Made by a program: the position numbers and the translations under genes
The notes under the pieces: model-generated
Told to the model about the DNA's origin: nothing
Database searches by the model: none
The model's input: only the letters and a program-made list of their open reading frames with translations
In this document: positions 9,315-19,660 of the stretch, in pieces
Layout of the letters: each line of letters begins with the position of its first letter
Position numbering within the stretch: position 1 is the first letter of the stretch
Source: Gilliamella sp. B3022
GTDB lineage: Bacteria; Pseudomonadota; Gammaproteobacteria; Enterobacterales; Orbaceae
Length of the DNA stretch: 64,000 nucleotides
NCBI RefSeq assembly: GCF_028751545.1
Contig: NZ_CP071867.1
Span: 558,001-622,000 of the forward strand
Direction of reading: 5' to 3'

Positions 9315-10475
9315 ATGAGTCAAACTATCGCAAATACTATTCATCAGCTTTTTGTCGAATTACACCAAAATCCTGAACTTTCTAATCAGGAATTTGAAAC
9401 CACAAAACGATTAAAATCTTATTTACAAAAAGCCAATATCCGCATTTTAGAATTAGGAGCTAAAACGGGAGTGATAGCAGAAATTGGCTCAGGTTCACCA
9501 GTGCTAGCATTACGTGCTGATATTGATGCATTGCCTATCAAAGAACAAACTACTTGTGACTACCGCTCAAGAAATCCAGATGTGATGCATGCCTGTGGTC
9601 ACGATGTACATGCCTCTATTTTAATGGGAGCAGCTTATTTACTAAAAGCACATGAAAACGATTTAAAAGGAACAATTCGTCTACTGTTTCAGCCTGCTGA
9701 AGAAAACTTTAGTGGTGCGTTACATTTTATTGAAATCGGCGCATTAAATGGTGTTGATGCAATAGTAGGGCAACATAATAATCCCAATTTATCCATAAAT
9801 CAGATGGCATCCTGTGCCGGACCGTTTTCTGCTAACGTCGACCGTATTGAAATTACTGTTAAAGGTGTGGGCGCACATGCAGCAAGACCAGAAACCGGTG
9901 TTGATCCTATTGTTGTTGGTGCTCAAATAGTGAATGCCATTCAAACCATATCGAGTCGCAGTATCAGCGGATTAGATGCAGTTATTGTAAGTATAACCAA
10001 ATTTCAGGGTGGAAATACCTGGAATGTAATTCCCGAAACAGTAGAAATGGAAGGAACGGTTAGAACGCTCACCCCTAAAATTAGAGCTAGAGTTAAACAG
10101 CAGTTAACAATTATTACTGAAAATATTGCTTCTGCCCTAGGCGCACAAGCTGAGCTGCGCTGGTTTGATGGCCCACCTTCAATTATCAATGATGCCAAAT
10201 GGGTGGAATTTGCCAAACAAGTGGCTCAGCAGCAAAATTATGAAATTGTTGATTTTAAACCTCAATTAGGTGGCGAAGATTTTGCTCATTACTTACATCA
10301 TGTTCCAGGCGCTTTTATTAACCTTGGTTCACAAAGTTCTTATGCTGTGCATCATCCTAAATTTCAAATTAATCGAGATATGATAATGCCTGCGGTTAAA
10401 TATTTATCTGAACTTGCCCAACAAGCACTCATCCAATTAGCACAAAATAAAAAGCCGGCGGTAAACCATGATTAA
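9315..10475 (+). CDS. M20D-family amidohydrolase (YxeP/HipO-like)
   Basis: A 386-residue metal-dependent amidohydrolase that likely hydrolyses an N-acyl (for example N-acetyl) amino acid in the cytoplasm. Metal-site motifs of the M20D group are visible: HACGHDVHASILMG, QPAEENFSGA, a GQHNNPNL segment and GGEDFAHYL near the C-terminus. The lid domain (DRIEITVKGVGAHAARP, SITKFQGGNTWNVIPETVEMEGTVRT) closely resembles Bacillus YxeP. The stop overlaps the metN start by 8 bases, so it is co-transcribed with metNI. This suggests that the importer brings in the acylated substrate that this enzyme cleaves; that link is inference. Confidence 0.85.
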   Translation: MSQTIANTIHQLFVELHQNPELSNQEFETTKRLKSYLQKANIRILELGAKTGVIAEIGSGSPVLALRADIDALPIKEQTTCDYRSRNPDVMHACGHDVHASILMGAAYLLKAHENDLKGTIRLLFQPAEENFSGALHFIEIGALNGVDAIVGQHNNPNLSINQMASCAGPFSANVDRIEITVKGVGAHAARPETGVDPIVVGAQIVNAIQTISSRSISGLDAVIVSITKFQGGNTWNVIPETVEMEGTVRTLTPKIRARVKQQLTIITENIASALGAQAELRWFDGPPSIINDAKWVEFAKQVAQQQNYEIVDFKPQLGGEDFAHYLHHVPGAFINLGSQSSYAVHHPKFQINRDMIMPAVKYLSELAQQALIQLAQNKKPAVNHD

Positions 10476-11511
10476 ATTTGAATGTGTATCAAAACAATAC
10501 GAGCGTAATGGCATTACTACCCAAGCATTAAATAATATCAACCTAACCATAGCAAAGGGTGATATTTATGGCATTATTGGTTATAGCGGGGCAGGAAAAA
10601 GTACACTTGTTCGTTTAATTAATTTTCTTGAAAGGCCCACTCAAGGCAATGTCTTTATTCAAAATCAATCACTCAACCAATTATCTAGTAAAGATTTACG
10701 CCTAGTTCGTCGAAAAATCGGTATGATCTTTCAACATTTTAATTTACTCGAGTCGAAAACTGTATTTGAAAATGTCGCCATTCCGTTAGTTCTAATCAAA
10801 AAAGATAAACAAACGATTAAACGAAAAGTGAGGGAACTTTTAGAATTTGTGGGATTAAGTGATAAAGCTAATAGTCATCCTAAAGAGCTATCAGGTGGAC
10901 AAAAACAACGCATAGGTATAGCGCGAGCTTTAGCTAACGATCCTGATATACTGTTGTGCGACGAAGCCACATCTGCGCTTGATCCACAAACCACCCAAGC
11001 CATTTTAGATTTAATAAGAAAAATCAATGAAAAATATAAAATAACCGTCGTATTAATCACTCATGAGATGAGTGTGATTGAACGAATTTGTCACAAAGTT
11101 GCCGTAATGGAAAAAGGCAGAATTATTGAGCATGGTAATGTGCTTGATGTATTTGGCTATCCGAAACACCATACCACCCAAAATTTTGTCAGCTCTGTGA
11201 TAAACGATCAAATCCCAAGTGGGGTAATTGAAAATCTATTAAAGATTGAGGAAAACAAAAATAATATCAAATTATTCAAATTGGAGTTTTTAGGACGTTC
11301 AGCCTCTGAACCCGTCATTAACTCACTCATATTACAACAAAAAGTCATCGTGAATATTTTATTTGCCCATATGTCAGAAATCGAAAAAACGGTTTTAGGC
11401 AGTATGTTTGTTCAATTAAAAGGAGATGATAACCACATTAAAGAAGCGGTACACTATCTACGTGAACGTGATGTTCAAGTGACCGAAATAAAACAATGGG
11501 AGATCAACTAA
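10468..11511 (+). CDS. metN: MetN-type ABC transporter ATPase
   Basis: ATPase subunit of the methionine-type importer. Walker A GYSGAGKST is at 38-46, the signature LSGGQKQR at about 140, and Walker B ILLCDEATSALD follows. The C-terminal portion from about 265 is an NIL domain, which in E. coli MetN binds methionine and mediates transinhibition. The 347-residue length matches E. coli (343). It overlaps the amidohydrolase gene upstream and ends immediately before metI. Confidence 0.93.
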   Translation: MIKFECVSKQYERNGITTQALNNINLTIAKGDIYGIIGYSGAGKSTLVRLINFLERPTQGNVFIQNQSLNQLSSKDLRLVRRKIGMIFQHFNLLESKTVFENVAIPLVLIKKDKQTIKRKVRELLEFVGLSDKANSHPKELSGGQKQRIGIARALANDPDILLCDEATSALDPQTTQAILDLIRKINEKYKITVVLITHEMSVIERICHKVAVMEKGRIIEHGNVLDVFGYPKHHTTQNFVSSVINDQIPSGVIENLLKIEENKNNIKLFKLEFLGRSASEPVINSLILQQKVIVNILFAHMSEIEKTVLGSMFVQLKGDDNHIKEAVHYLRERDVQVTEIKQWEIN

Positions 11512-12210
11512 ATGCAAATATTAAATAATATATTGAGTTATTTAAGCACGACTTTTGCCACAACGGTCACTTCTGATCAGTTTGTACAAGCCTCTTACGA
11601 AACATTGATTATGGTCGTGTGTTCTTTAATATTGGGCTCATTAATTGGCATTCCGCTAGGTATCTGTTTAGTCACAACTCGTCCTTCAGGTCTGCTTGAA
11701 AACAGACGGGTATACCGGGTTATCAACCCAATGATAAATTTAGTCCGTTCCTTGCCATTTATCATTTTGCTTGTGGCAATTTTGCCTTTAACAAAGTTTA
11801 TTGTCGGTAGCTCAATTGGCACCACAGCTGCAATTGTCCCACTGACTTTTTATGTCGCCCCTTACATAGCTCGATTAGTGGAAAATTCGTTATTAGATGT
11901 AAAAAGCGGTATTATTGAAGCAGCCCAAGCCATGGGCGCAACACCTATCCAAATAATTTGGCACTTTATGTTACCTGAAGCTTTTAGCTCATTACTTTTA
12001 ACGCTTACAACCGCCACAATTGGATTAATTGGAGCTACCGCTATGGCAGGTGCTATTGGTGCTGGGGGTATCGGCGATTTAGCGGTTTCATATGGTTATC
12101 AACGTTTTGACACCACAGTGACTTATATTTGCGTCTTTATTTTGGTTATTGTCATTCAATTTGTCCAAAGTACGGGTAACTACTTAGCCCGTAAGGCACG
12201 CCATGAATAG
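11512..12210 (+). CDS. metI: MetI-type ABC transporter permease
   Basis: Inner-membrane permease of the MetNIQ importer, 232 residues with about five hydrophobic segments. The coupling-helix region that contacts MetN is visible as EAAQAMGATPIQIIWHFMLPEA (EAA motif). The start codon follows the metN stop with no gap, which indicates translational coupling. No hairpin terminator was found immediately downstream. Confidence 0.93.
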   Translation: MQILNNILSYLSTTFATTVTSDQFVQASYETLIMVVCSLILGSLIGIPLGICLVTTRPSGLLENRRVYRVINPMINLVRSLPFIILLVAILPLTKFIVGSSIGTTAAIVPLTFYVAPYIARLVENSLLDVKSGIIEAAQAMGATPIQIIWHFMLPEAFSSLLLTLTTATIGLIGATAMAGAIGAGGIGDLAVSYGYQRFDTTVTYICVFILVIVIQFVQSTGNYLARKARHE

Positions 12211-12311
12211 CTCAATTACGCGTTGATATATAGAGTAAATTACTCTTGTTGATTGCATTAATTCCATTACATGAGTTCAAATTCTATTTTATTGCATATT
12301 AATAAAAAATA

Positions 12312-12358
12312 ATGAGTGTAAAAAAGTTTCAGATTAACTATACGTTTGAGAATAAAAT
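12312..12358 (-). repeat. Dispersed CTsAAAC-N11-CTsAAAC repeat, copy 2
   Basis: Read on the minus strand, CTCAAAC (12344-12350) and CTGAAAC (12326-12332) are 18 bp apart, followed by a T-run and ACA. It lies in the metI-mlaF intergenic region, in the opposite orientation to the genes. Confidence 0.8.
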
Positions 12359-12493
12359 ATCTGAATAATCAAGTTATAATATCGCTAAAACAGTAAAAAC
12401 AGACTCACTGATAATGTGTTTAATAGATTTCATTATTTATAAATATCAAGTAAAATAGGCGAAATTTTAATTCTGGTAGTGTAGGAAATCATT

Positions 12494-13309
12494 GTGACTG
12501 ATGCATTACAGCAAAATTTGGTTGAAATACACGATATGTCTTTTTATCGTGGAACGCGACCTATTTATAAAAATATGAGTTTGACCGTTCCAAAAGGTAA
12601 AATAACCGCTATTATGGGACCTTCTGGAATTGGTAAAACTACACTATTAAGACTGATTGGTGGACAATTAAAACCACAAACAGGACAGATTTTATTTGAT
12701 GGTGAAGACATACCCACCATGTCCCGCGCAAGGCTATATGAAGTACGCAAACGCATGAGCATGCTATTTCAATCAGGCGCATTATTTACTGACCTATCAG
12801 TATTTGATAATGTTGCTTATCCACTGCGTGAACATCTTAGATTACCTGAGCCAGTATTACATAATTTGGTATTAATGAAGTTACAATCCGTAGGACTTCG
12901 TGGTGCGGCAAACATGATGCCATCAGAATTATCTGGAGGGATGGCTAGGCGAGCTGCATTAGCTAGAGCGATTGCACTTGATCCAGATTTAATCATGTTT
13001 GATGAACCTTTTGCTGGGCAAGATCCCATTTCAATGGGTGTAATAGTTAAGCTTATTTCTGAAATCAACCAATCCTTAGGCTTAACATGCATTGTGGTCA
13101 GTCATGATGTAAATGAAGTATTGAGTATAGCCGATTACGCCTACATTGTAGCAGAACAGCATATTATCGCTGGAGGTACCTCAGAGCAACTACGTGACAA
13201 TAACGATTTACGAGTCAAACAATTCTTGGAAGGACTTGCTGATGGACCTGTGCCTTTTCATTATCCTGCTAATGATTACAAATCGGACCTATGTAGAGGG
13301 ATAAAATAA
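12494..13309 (+). CDS. mlaF: Phospholipid ABC transporter ATPase MlaF
   Basis: ATPase of the MlaFEDB inner-membrane complex, which maintains outer-membrane lipid asymmetry by moving phospholipids between membranes. Walker [10 protein letters not shown] is at 42-50, signature [14 protein letters not shown], and Walker [14 protein letters not shown]. The C-terminal tail with [12 protein letters not shown] is typical of MlaF. The start is GTG with an AGGA about 8 bases upstream. The stop overlaps the mlaE start by one base. It is the first gene of mlaFEDCB. Confidence 0.96.
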   Translation: MTDALQQNLVEIHDMSFYRGTRPIYKNMSLTVPKGKITAIMGPSGIGKTTLLRLIGGQLKPQTGQILFDGEDIPTMSRARLYEVRKRMSMLFQSGALFTDLSVFDNVAYPLREHLRLPEPVLHNLVLMKLQSVGLRGAANMMPSELSGGMARRAALARAIALDPDLIMFDEPFAGQDPISMGVIVKLISEINQSLGLTCIVVSHDVNEVLSIADYAYIVAEQHIIAGGTSEQLRDNNDLRVKQFLEGLADGPVPFHYPANDYKSDLCRGIK

Positions 13310-14088
13310 TGTTGAATTTACTCGAGAAAATTGGGCAATGGTTGATTAATGTGATCGCCCTAATTGGCCGATCAGGAATGATGCTATTTGGTGCATTGAT
13401 TGGTCAGCCTCAATTTAAAAAACAATTCCCATTACTGATCAAACAATTCTATTTTGTTGGTGTTCAATCACTATCCATTATTATCGTGTCAGGTCTGTTT
13501 ATCGGCATGGTACTAGCGTTACAAGGTTACTTTATTTTAACAACATTTGGTGCTGAAGCCAGTTTAGGGATGTTGGTTGCATTGGCATTATTACGAGAGC
13601 TAGGACCTGTTGTTGCGGGACTGCTTTTTGCCGGTCGTGCAGGTTCTGCTTTAACAGCTGAAATTGGTCTTATGAAAGCAACCGAGCAATTATCGAGTAT
13701 GGAAATGATGGCAATCGATCCGTTACGCCGAATTATCGCTCCACGGTTCTGGGCAGGATTTTTCAGCATGCCTTTTTTAACAGCGATTTTTGTTGCGGTC
13801 GGCATCATAGGTGGCGTATTAGTTGGTGTTGATTGGAAAGGGATTGACGCAGGATTCTTTTGGTCATCCATACAAAGTAATGTCGATTGGTGGCATGATT
13901 TAGGTAACTGTTTTATTAAAAGTTTCGCATTTGCTATTGCGAGCACTTGGATTGCACTTTTTAATGGATACGATTGTGTACCAACATCGGAAGGAATTAG
14001 TCGGGCAACAACTAATACAGTTGTTTATTCATCATTGGTTATTTTGGGGTTAGATTTTATTTTAACCGCATTAATGTTTAGTAATTGA
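13309..14088 (+). CDS. mlaE: Phospholipid ABC transporter permease MlaE
   Basis: A 259-residue inner-membrane permease of the MlaE family. Conserved stretches include [49 protein letters not shown] and [28 protein letters not shown]. It is coupled to mlaF by a one-base overlap and followed by mlaD. Length equals that of E. coli MlaE (260). Confidence 0.96.
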   Translation: MLNLLEKIGQWLINVIALIGRSGMMLFGALIGQPQFKKQFPLLIKQFYFVGVQSLSIIIVSGLFIGMVLALQGYFILTTFGAEASLGMLVALALLRELGPVVAGLLFAGRAGSALTAEIGLMKATEQLSSMEMMAIDPLRRIIAPRFWAGFFSMPFLTAIFVAVGIIGGVLVGVDWKGIDAGFFWSSIQSNVDWWHDLGNCFIKSFAFAIASTWIALFNGYDCVPTSEGISRATTNTVVYSSLVILGLDFILTALMFSN

Positions 14089-14099
14089 GGTCATTTAAC

Positions 14100-14687
14100 A
14101 TGAGTCGTAAAGTAGAAATTACAGTGGGATTATTTATGGTGCTGGTTATTGTCTCAGTACTATTCTTATGCTTTAGAGTAACTGACCCAACATCGTTTAT
14201 CAGTCATAATTCGTATAGAGTTTATGCGCAATTTGATAATATTGGTGGTTTAAAAGTACGCTCACCAATTAAAATTGGTGGTGTTGTTATTGGCCGTGTC
14301 AGTAATATAAGTTTAAAAGCTACGAACAATGAAGACTATAAACCTTGGGTAACCATGGATTTAGACACCCAATATAATAAAATTCCAAAATTAAGTGCAC
14401 TTTCAATTAAAACATCAGGTCTATTAGGTGAACAATTTATCGATATTAACTTTGGATTAGATCAAAGCATAGAATACGATGTTGATGCTTTAGATGCACC
14501 GACATCTTTACCAAGTAAGGACAGTCATAATAAAGAAGATATCAATCCTTATCTTGAAGATGGCTCTATTATCTATAACACAAAGCCAGCAGTAGTCATT
14601 GAAGATTTAATTGGACAATTTTTATATAGTGCCGGTGGATCATCAGATAAAGATAAAAAACAAGATACTAATGACAATAAGGAGTAA
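14100..14687 (+). CDS. mlaD: MCE-domain lipid-binding protein MlaD
   Basis: A single N-terminal membrane helix anchors a periplasmic MCE domain (YAQFDNIGGLKVRSPIKIGGVVIGRV) that forms a hexameric ring in the Mla complex. The ATG at 14100 has GAGG nine bases upstream, part of it within the mlaE stop codon, and gives 195 residues (E. coli 183). A longer frame from a TTG at 14085 overlaps mlaE and lacks an SD of its own. The polar tail rich in Asp, Lys and Ser is unremarkable. Confidence 0.94.
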   Translation: MSRKVEITVGLFMVLVIVSVLFLCFRVTDPTSFISHNSYRVYAQFDNIGGLKVRSPIKIGGVVIGRVSNISLKATNNEDYKPWVTMDLDTQYNKIPKLSALSIKTSGLLGEQFIDINFGLDQSIEYDVDALDAPTSLPSKDSHNKEDINPYLEDGSIIYNTKPAVVIEDLIGQFLYSAGGSSDKDKKQDTNDNKE

Positions 14688-14689
14688 CT

Positions 14690-15322
14690 ATGTTAACCAA
14701 ATTTAAACAAACCTTTTTTTTAGTACTGACTTTAATGATAAGCGCTACGGCATTTGCAAACGATCCATATCAAGATATGCAAGTTGCAGCAGACAAAATT
14801 TTTAGTACGATGAAAGCGGAATCATCAACAATTAAATCTGATCCGAACAAACTTAAAGATATGGTCAGAAGGGATTTACTTCCTTACGTACAAGTTAAAT
14901 ATGCAGGGGCATTAATCTTAGGTAGTGCTTATAAATCTGCGACTGAAGCACAACGTACAGCTTACTTCAACGCGTTTGAAAACTATTTAATACAAGCATT
15001 TGCTCAAGCGCTATCAATGTACAATGGTCAGAGTTATCAAGTTGAAAAATCAAAAAATTTAGATGGCAAATCACTTGTTTCAATCCGGATATTATTAAAT
15101 CAACCAGATAAAAATCAACAACCTATCCGTATTGATTTCCAATGGCGAAAAAATACTGTTACTGGTGAATGGAAAGCTTATGACCTAACCGCTGAAGGGG
15201 TAAGCATGGTTACCACTAAACAAAACGAATGGGCAACTATTTTGCGCCAAAAAGGGATTGAAGCATTAACCAAACAACTCAATGATCTATCAAATCGCAA
15301 TATTGATCTTAACGCTAAATAA
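14690..15322 (+). CDS. mlaC: Periplasmic phospholipid shuttle MlaC
   Basis: A 210-residue periplasmic protein that carries phospholipids between the outer-membrane MlaA complex and MlaFEDB. It has a signal peptide with a likely cleavage after TAFA (about residue 23). The Ttg2D/MlaC domain shows VRRDLLPYVQVKYAGALILGSAYKSATEAQR. The gene starts two bases after the mlaD stop. Confidence 0.95.
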   Translation: MLTKFKQTFFLVLTLMISATAFANDPYQDMQVAADKIFSTMKAESSTIKSDPNKLKDMVRRDLLPYVQVKYAGALILGSAYKSATEAQRTAYFNAFENYLIQAFAQALSMYNGQSYQVEKSKNLDGKSLVSIRILLNQPDKNQQPIRIDFQWRKNTVTGEWKAYDLTAEGVSMVTTKQNEWATILRQKGIEALTKQLNDLSNRNIDLNAK

Positions 15323-15337
15323 AAAGGCTATTTTATA

Positions 15338-15610
15338 ATGTCGCGAATCAAAACAGATAAACAACAAGATGTATTGTATTTACAGGGTGAACTCGATGTT
15401 CACGCTTTAAATGATTTATGGTCAGCGCAAAGCTCTATATTAAATGGTGTTAAATACATTGATTTAGGAGAGCTGAGCCGAGTTGATTCTTCAGGACTCG
15501 CGACTTTAGTCTATTTTTGTATTAAATATTGTGTAAAACTCAAAAGTATAAATCCACAATTACAAACATTAATCACTTTATATGATTTACAACATGTCAT
15601 TGATGATTGA
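15338..15610 (+). CDS. mlaB: STAS-domain protein MlaB
   Basis: A 90-residue STAS domain protein, the cytoplasmic partner that binds and stabilises MlaF. The diagnostic motif RVDSSGLATLVYF carries the conserved DSSG. It follows mlaC by 15 bases and ends the contiguous mlaFEDCB set. Confidence 0.93.
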   Translation: MSRIKTDKQQDVLYLQGELDVHALNDLWSAQSSILNGVKYIDLGELSRVDSSGLATLVYFCIKYCVKLKSINPQLQTLITLYDLQHVIDD

Positions 15611-15618
15611 TTTATTAG

Positions 15619-15665
15619 ATTTTATACTGAAACACCCCCATAACCTGAAACTTTTTTACAAAAAT
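15619..15665 (+). repeat. Dispersed CTsAAAC-N11-CTsAAAC repeat, copy 3
   Basis: CTGAAAC at 15627-15633 and again at 15645-15651, 18 bp apart, with TTTTTTACAAA on the right. The element fills most of the 91-bp gap between mlaB and ibaG. Confidence 0.8.
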
Positions 15666-15701
15666 AAACTCTATAGTTTAGAGTAATGATGAGAATAAAT
15701 A

Positions 15702-15959
15702 ATGGATAAACAAGAAATTATAAATAAATTAAAAGGTTCACTTGAACTTGACGATATTCATGTTATGACTGACGACGGAAGTCACTTTCAAGTTATTGCA
15801 GTTGGAAAATTATTTGCTGATCTTAGCCGAGTAAAAAAACAGCAAGCCATTTACGCTCCTTTAGCAGAATTTATTAATGATAATCGTATCCATGCGCTAT
15901 CCATAAAAACGTATACACCTATTGAATGGCAACGTGAGCGCAAACTAATGGGATTATAA
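15702..15959 (+). CDS. ibaG: BolA-family protein IbaG
   Basis: An 85-residue BolA-like protein. IbaG binds monothiol glutaredoxin and is linked to iron-sulfur handling and acid response in E. coli. The fold's signature is visible in [31 protein letters not shown] and [10 protein letters not shown]. It follows mlaB as in E. coli, but the next gene is prlC rather than murA, and a repeat element lies between mlaB and ibaG. Confidence 0.92.
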   Translation: MDKQEIINKLKGSLELDDIHVMTDDGSHFQVIAVGKLFADLSRVKKQQAIYAPLAEFINDNRIHALSIKTYTPIEWQRERKLMGL

Positions 15960-16052
15960 GGATCATTCTTATTAAACCTTGAATAAACGTTTTTTAGCCT
16001 CAATATTATTCTCTATTAATAGAAAATATCAATGTACATAAGGTATCGTAAC

Positions 16053-18080
16053 ATGACTAACCCATTATTAACAAACGCACCGTTACCCCTATTTTCAAAG
16101 ATTAGGCCAGAACATGTTTTGCCAGCCATACAAGAAACATTAAAAAATAGCCGTCATACGATTGAAACAGTATTAAAACAAAACAACCACTATACTTGGG
16201 AAAATTTAATCCAACCAATTGATGAAATGGACGAAAAATTCAGTCGTGCTTGGTCGCCTGTTAGTCATTTAAACTCGGTCAAAAATAGCCCTGAATTACG
16301 CGAAGCTTATGAAGCGTGTTTACCACTACTCTCTCAATACAGCACTTGGGTTGGTCAACATAAACCTTTATATGAGGCATATAAACAACTTAAAGAAAGT
16401 GAACAATATGCCAAACTGACAAAAGCTCAGAAAAAAGTTATTAATAATGCCCTACGTGATTTTGAATTATCAGGCATTGGCTTACCCGATGAAAAACAGA
16501 AACGTTATGGTGAAATTGTTGCAAAACTATCCGAATTATCATCAACCTATAGCAATAATGTATTAGATGCAACTATGGGTTGGTCTAAATTAATCACGGA
16601 TGTTAAAGCCTTGTCGGGGCTACCCGAAAGTGCCCTTGTAGCTGCCCAAGAGCAGGCTAAAGCTAAAGGTGAAGAAGGCTGGTTACTTACCTTAGACATT
16701 CCAAGCTATCTGCCCGTAATGACCTATTGCGATAACCGTGAACTACGCTTTGAACTCTATCAAGCTTATAATACCCGTGCATCAGACCAAGGTCCAAATG
16801 CTGGTAAGTGGGATAATACCCAAATCATCAAACAAATTTTAACGTTACGCGATGAGCTTGCACAATTATTAGGATTTAAGACCTATGCTGACCAATCACT
16901 TGCGACAAAAATGGCAAAATCCACCACGCAAGTAATCGAATTTCTGACTGATCTAGCCTCTAAAGCCAAACCACAAGGCGAAAAAGAACTTGCCGAACTT
17001 AAACGTTATGCTTATGAGTTTTTCGGTGCCAGTGATATACAACCATGGGATATAGCCTATTACAGCGAAAAACAAAAACAGCATCTTTACACCATCAATG
17101 ATGAAGAGTTACGCCCGTACTTTCCAGAGCAACGCGTGATTAGTGGTCTATTTGAAGTTGTACATCGGCTCTTTGGTATTACTGCGAAAGAACGCCAAGA
17201 TGTTGAGGTTTGGGATCCAGAAGTTAAATTCTATGATCTTTATACTGCTGATGGAGAACTTAAAGGTAGCTTCTATCTTGATTTATATGCACGCGAACAT
17301 AAACGTGGTGGCGCCTGGATGGATGATTGCATCGGTCGAATGCATTTTGCTGACGGTCATATACAAAAACCTGTTGCTTATTTAACGTGTAATTTTAACC
17401 GACCGATTGGTAATAAACCTGCGTTATTCACTCATAACGAAGTCACTACCTTATTTCATGAATTTGGGCATGGCTTACACCACATGTTGACCGAAGTTGA
17501 AGTACCAGGCGTTGCCGGTATTAATGGTGTACCTTGGGATGCGGTGGAATTACCAAGTCAATTTTTAGAAAACTGGTGCTGGGAGCCCGATGCACTTTCG
17601 TTTATCTCAGGACATTATCAAACTGGTGAACCATTACCAAAAGAGATGTTAGATAAAATGTTGGATGCTAAAAACTATCAAGCGGCATTATTTATTTTAC
17701 GCCAGTTAGAGTTTGGCTTATTTGACTTTACTTTACACAGTCAAAAAGATCCGGATATTTTAGAAACACTAAAAAAAGTCCGACAACAAGTAGCTGTAGT
17801 GCCCACTGTTGAATGGGGTCGGTTTCCACATGCTTTCAGTCATATCTTTGCTGGTGGTTACGCCGCTGGTTACTATAGCTATTTATGGGCAGAAGTATTG
17901 TCAGCTGATGCATTTTCACGATTTGAAGAAGAAGGTATCTTCAATACTAACACCGGCAATGCTTTTCTTGACAATATCTTGTCACAAGGTGGCAGCGATG
18001 AACCAATGACATTATTCAAAAATTTCCGGGGTCGCGAACCACAACTTGAGGCATTGCTTCGTCACTATGGAATTAAGTAA
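16053..18080 (+). CDS. prlC: Oligopeptidase A (M3 family)
   Basis: A cytoplasmic zinc metallopeptidase that degrades short peptides, including cleaved signal peptides. With the ATG at 16053 (AAGG about 10 bases upstream) it has 675 residues (E. coli 680), and the zinc site HEFGH falls at 469-473, as in E. coli. An upstream in-frame ATG at 16032 has no SD and adds residues not typical of the family. It overlaps rsmJ downstream, an arrangement conserved in enterobacteria. Confidence 0.96.
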   Translation: MTNPLLTNAPLPLFSKIRPEHVLPAIQETLKNSRHTIETVLKQNNHYTWENLIQPIDEMDEKFSRAWSPVSHLNSVKNSPELREAYEACLPLLSQYSTWVGQHKPLYEAYKQLKESEQYAKLTKAQKKVINNALRDFELSGIGLPDEKQKRYGEIVAKLSELSSTYSNNVLDATMGWSKLITDVKALSGLPESALVAAQEQAKAKGEEGWLLTLDIPSYLPVMTYCDNRELRFELYQAYNTRASDQGPNAGKWDNTQIIKQILTLRDELAQLLGFKTYADQSLATKMAKSTTQVIEFLTDLASKAKPQGEKELAELKRYAYEFFGASDIQPWDIAYYSEKQKQHLYTINDEELRPYFPEQRVISGLFEVVHRLFGITAKERQDVEVWDPEVKFYDLYTADGELKGSFYLDLYAREHKRGGAWMDDCIGRMHFADGHIQKPVAYLTCNFNRPIGNKPALFTHNEVTTLFHEFGHGLHHMLTEVEVPGVAGINGVPWDAVELPSQFLENWCWEPDALSFISGHYQTGEPLPKEMLDKMLDAKNYQAALFILRQLEFGLFDFTLHSQKDPDILETLKKVRQQVAVVPTVEWGRFPHAFSHIFAGGYAAGYYSYLWAEVLSADAFSRFEEEGIFNTNTGNAFLDNILSQGGSDEPMTLFKNFRGREPQLEALLRHYGIK

Positions 18081-18798
18081 TCCTGACACTGCTCAGCTCA
18101 AACGAATCGCTGAGCAGTGGTTATCCACACATACCGATCTGCCGTTCACTCTTGTAAATCAAAACAACCAACTCGAATTACAAAAAAACGACGAACCCAA
18201 ATTAGGCTCAATATGCGTCAATTTTGTATCCGGTGCTATGGCTCATCGTCGTCAATTTGGTGGAGGACGAGGTGAAGCTATCGCTAAGGCTGTTGGCGTT
18301 AAAGGGGAGCATTTACCAATGGTTATCGATGCCACCGCTGGACTGGGCCGCGACGCATTTGTACTTGCCGCCATTGGTTGTCATGTCACTATGTTTGAAC
18401 GACATCCTGTTGTTGCGGCACTATTACAAGACGGTCTACAGCGTGCTTATTTAGATGAAAATATTGGTTCTTGGTTACAGCAACATCTACATTTGATTTA
18501 TCACTCAAGTATAGATGGATTAGGCACTCACACTCAAAAACCCGATGTGGTCTATCTTGATCCTATGTTCCCTCATCGAACCAAAAGTGCACTCGTCAAA
18601 AAAGAGATGCGCATTTTTCAGCAATTAGTGGGCAGCGATGAAGATGCAGACGGTTTACTTGAGCCAGCAAGGCTGTTAGCCAACAAACGTGTAGTGGTTA
18701 AACGCCCTAGCTATGCACCCTTTTTAGCTAACCAAAAACCAACAGCAGAAATTAAAACGAAGAATCATCGTTTTGATATTTATACCCCTTTAAAGTAA
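18067..18798 (+). CDS. rsmJ: 16S rRNA m2G1516 methyltransferase RsmJ
   Basis: SAM-dependent methyltransferase for G1516 of 16S rRNA. The family hallmarks [36 protein letters not shown] (SAM motif I) and [21 protein letters not shown] are all present. The ATG at 18067 lies inside the last codons of prlC, so the two are probably translationally coupled; a TTG at 18046 is an alternative. It gives 243 residues, close to the E. coli length. Confidence 0.95.
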   Translation: MELSNPDTAQLKRIAEQWLSTHTDLPFTLVNQNNQLELQKNDEPKLGSICVNFVSGAMAHRRQFGGGRGEAIAKAVGVKGEHLPMVIDATAGLGRDAFVLAAIGCHVTMFERHPVVAALLQDGLQRAYLDENIGSWLQQHLHLIYHSSIDGLGTHTQKPDVVYLDPMFPHRTKSALVKKEMRIFQQLVGSDEDADGLLEPARLLANKRVVVKRPSYAPFLANQKPTAEIKTKNHRFDIYTPLK

Positions 18799-18818
18799 TA
18801 CAGGAAAATTCATAATTT

Positions 18819-19508
18819 ATGCGATTAGATAAGTTTCTTGCTCATCATCTCGGTATCAGCCGAACGATTGTTAATAAAGAATTAAAAGCAAAAAAAGTCA
18901 CTGTTGACGGTGCAATTATTAAATCAGGTGCTCATCAATTATCACCTAAACAAACTGTTGAATATGATGGCTTTAAGATTACACCCATTACCGAAAACCG
19001 CTATTTTATGTTAAATAAACCTAAAGGTTATGTTTGCTCAACCGATGATCCTGATCACCCAACGATTCTTTATTTTATTGATGAACCTATGCCAGAAAAA
19101 CTTCATGCTGCTGGTAGATTGGATCTTGATACAACAGGATTGGTACTATTAACTGATGATGGTCAGTGGTCACATCGCATTACTTCGCCTAAGCATCATT
19201 GTGAAAAAATCTATCTGGTGACTGTTGAGCGCCCATTAAGTGCAGATCTCATCAAAGTTTTCAACAATGGTATTCAATTAAAAAGTGAGAAATCACTAAC
19301 GAAACCAGCCAAATTAAATATTCTTGACGATTTCCATGCGGAGCTTACCATTAGCGAAGGACGATATCATCAAGTTAAACGTATGTTTGCAGCTGTAGAC
19401 AATCATGTGGTTGAATTACACCGTAAACAAATAGGCAATATTAAGATTGATATTCCCGAGGGCGAATATCGCCCCCTCACTCAAGATGAAATTAATTCGT
19501 TTAACTAA
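18819..19508 (+). CDS. rsuA: 16S rRNA pseudouridine-516 synthase
   Basis: A 229-residue pseudouridine synthase with an N-terminal S4 RNA-binding domain ([21 protein letters not shown]) and a catalytic domain containing [19 protein letters not shown], where the Asp in GRLD is the nucleophile. [25 protein letters not shown] is the C-terminal signature. It is nearly collinear with E. coli RsuA (231). It is followed by bcr as in E. coli. Confidence 0.96.
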   Translation: MRLDKFLAHHLGISRTIVNKELKAKKVTVDGAIIKSGAHQLSPKQTVEYDGFKITPITENRYFMLNKPKGYVCSTDDPDHPTILYFIDEPMPEKLHAAGRLDLDTTGLVLLTDDGQWSHRITSPKHHCEKIYLVTVERPLSADLIKVFNNGIQLKSEKSLTKPAKLNILDDFHAELTISEGRYHQVKRMFAAVDNHVVELHRKQIGNIKIDIPEGEYRPLTQDEINSFN

Positions 19509-19660
19509 AATTAAGATATTTAATCAAGTTAAATAATTTTTAGTAGGTTAAATCAATATTGAATATTTCAACATCTTTTACTAAATTGCAGGTATGGTTA
19601 TCGTTTTTTAGACAACATATTCATCACTGTACAGGTTAGAACAGAAACAGGACTCAATCA

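Noticed and set aside
15645-15690. Sigma-E promoter built on GAAACTT in repeat copy 3
   Set aside because: GAAACTT and a TCTATA-like hexamer have suitable spacing here, but the other four copies lack a matching -10, and two copies point away from the gene.
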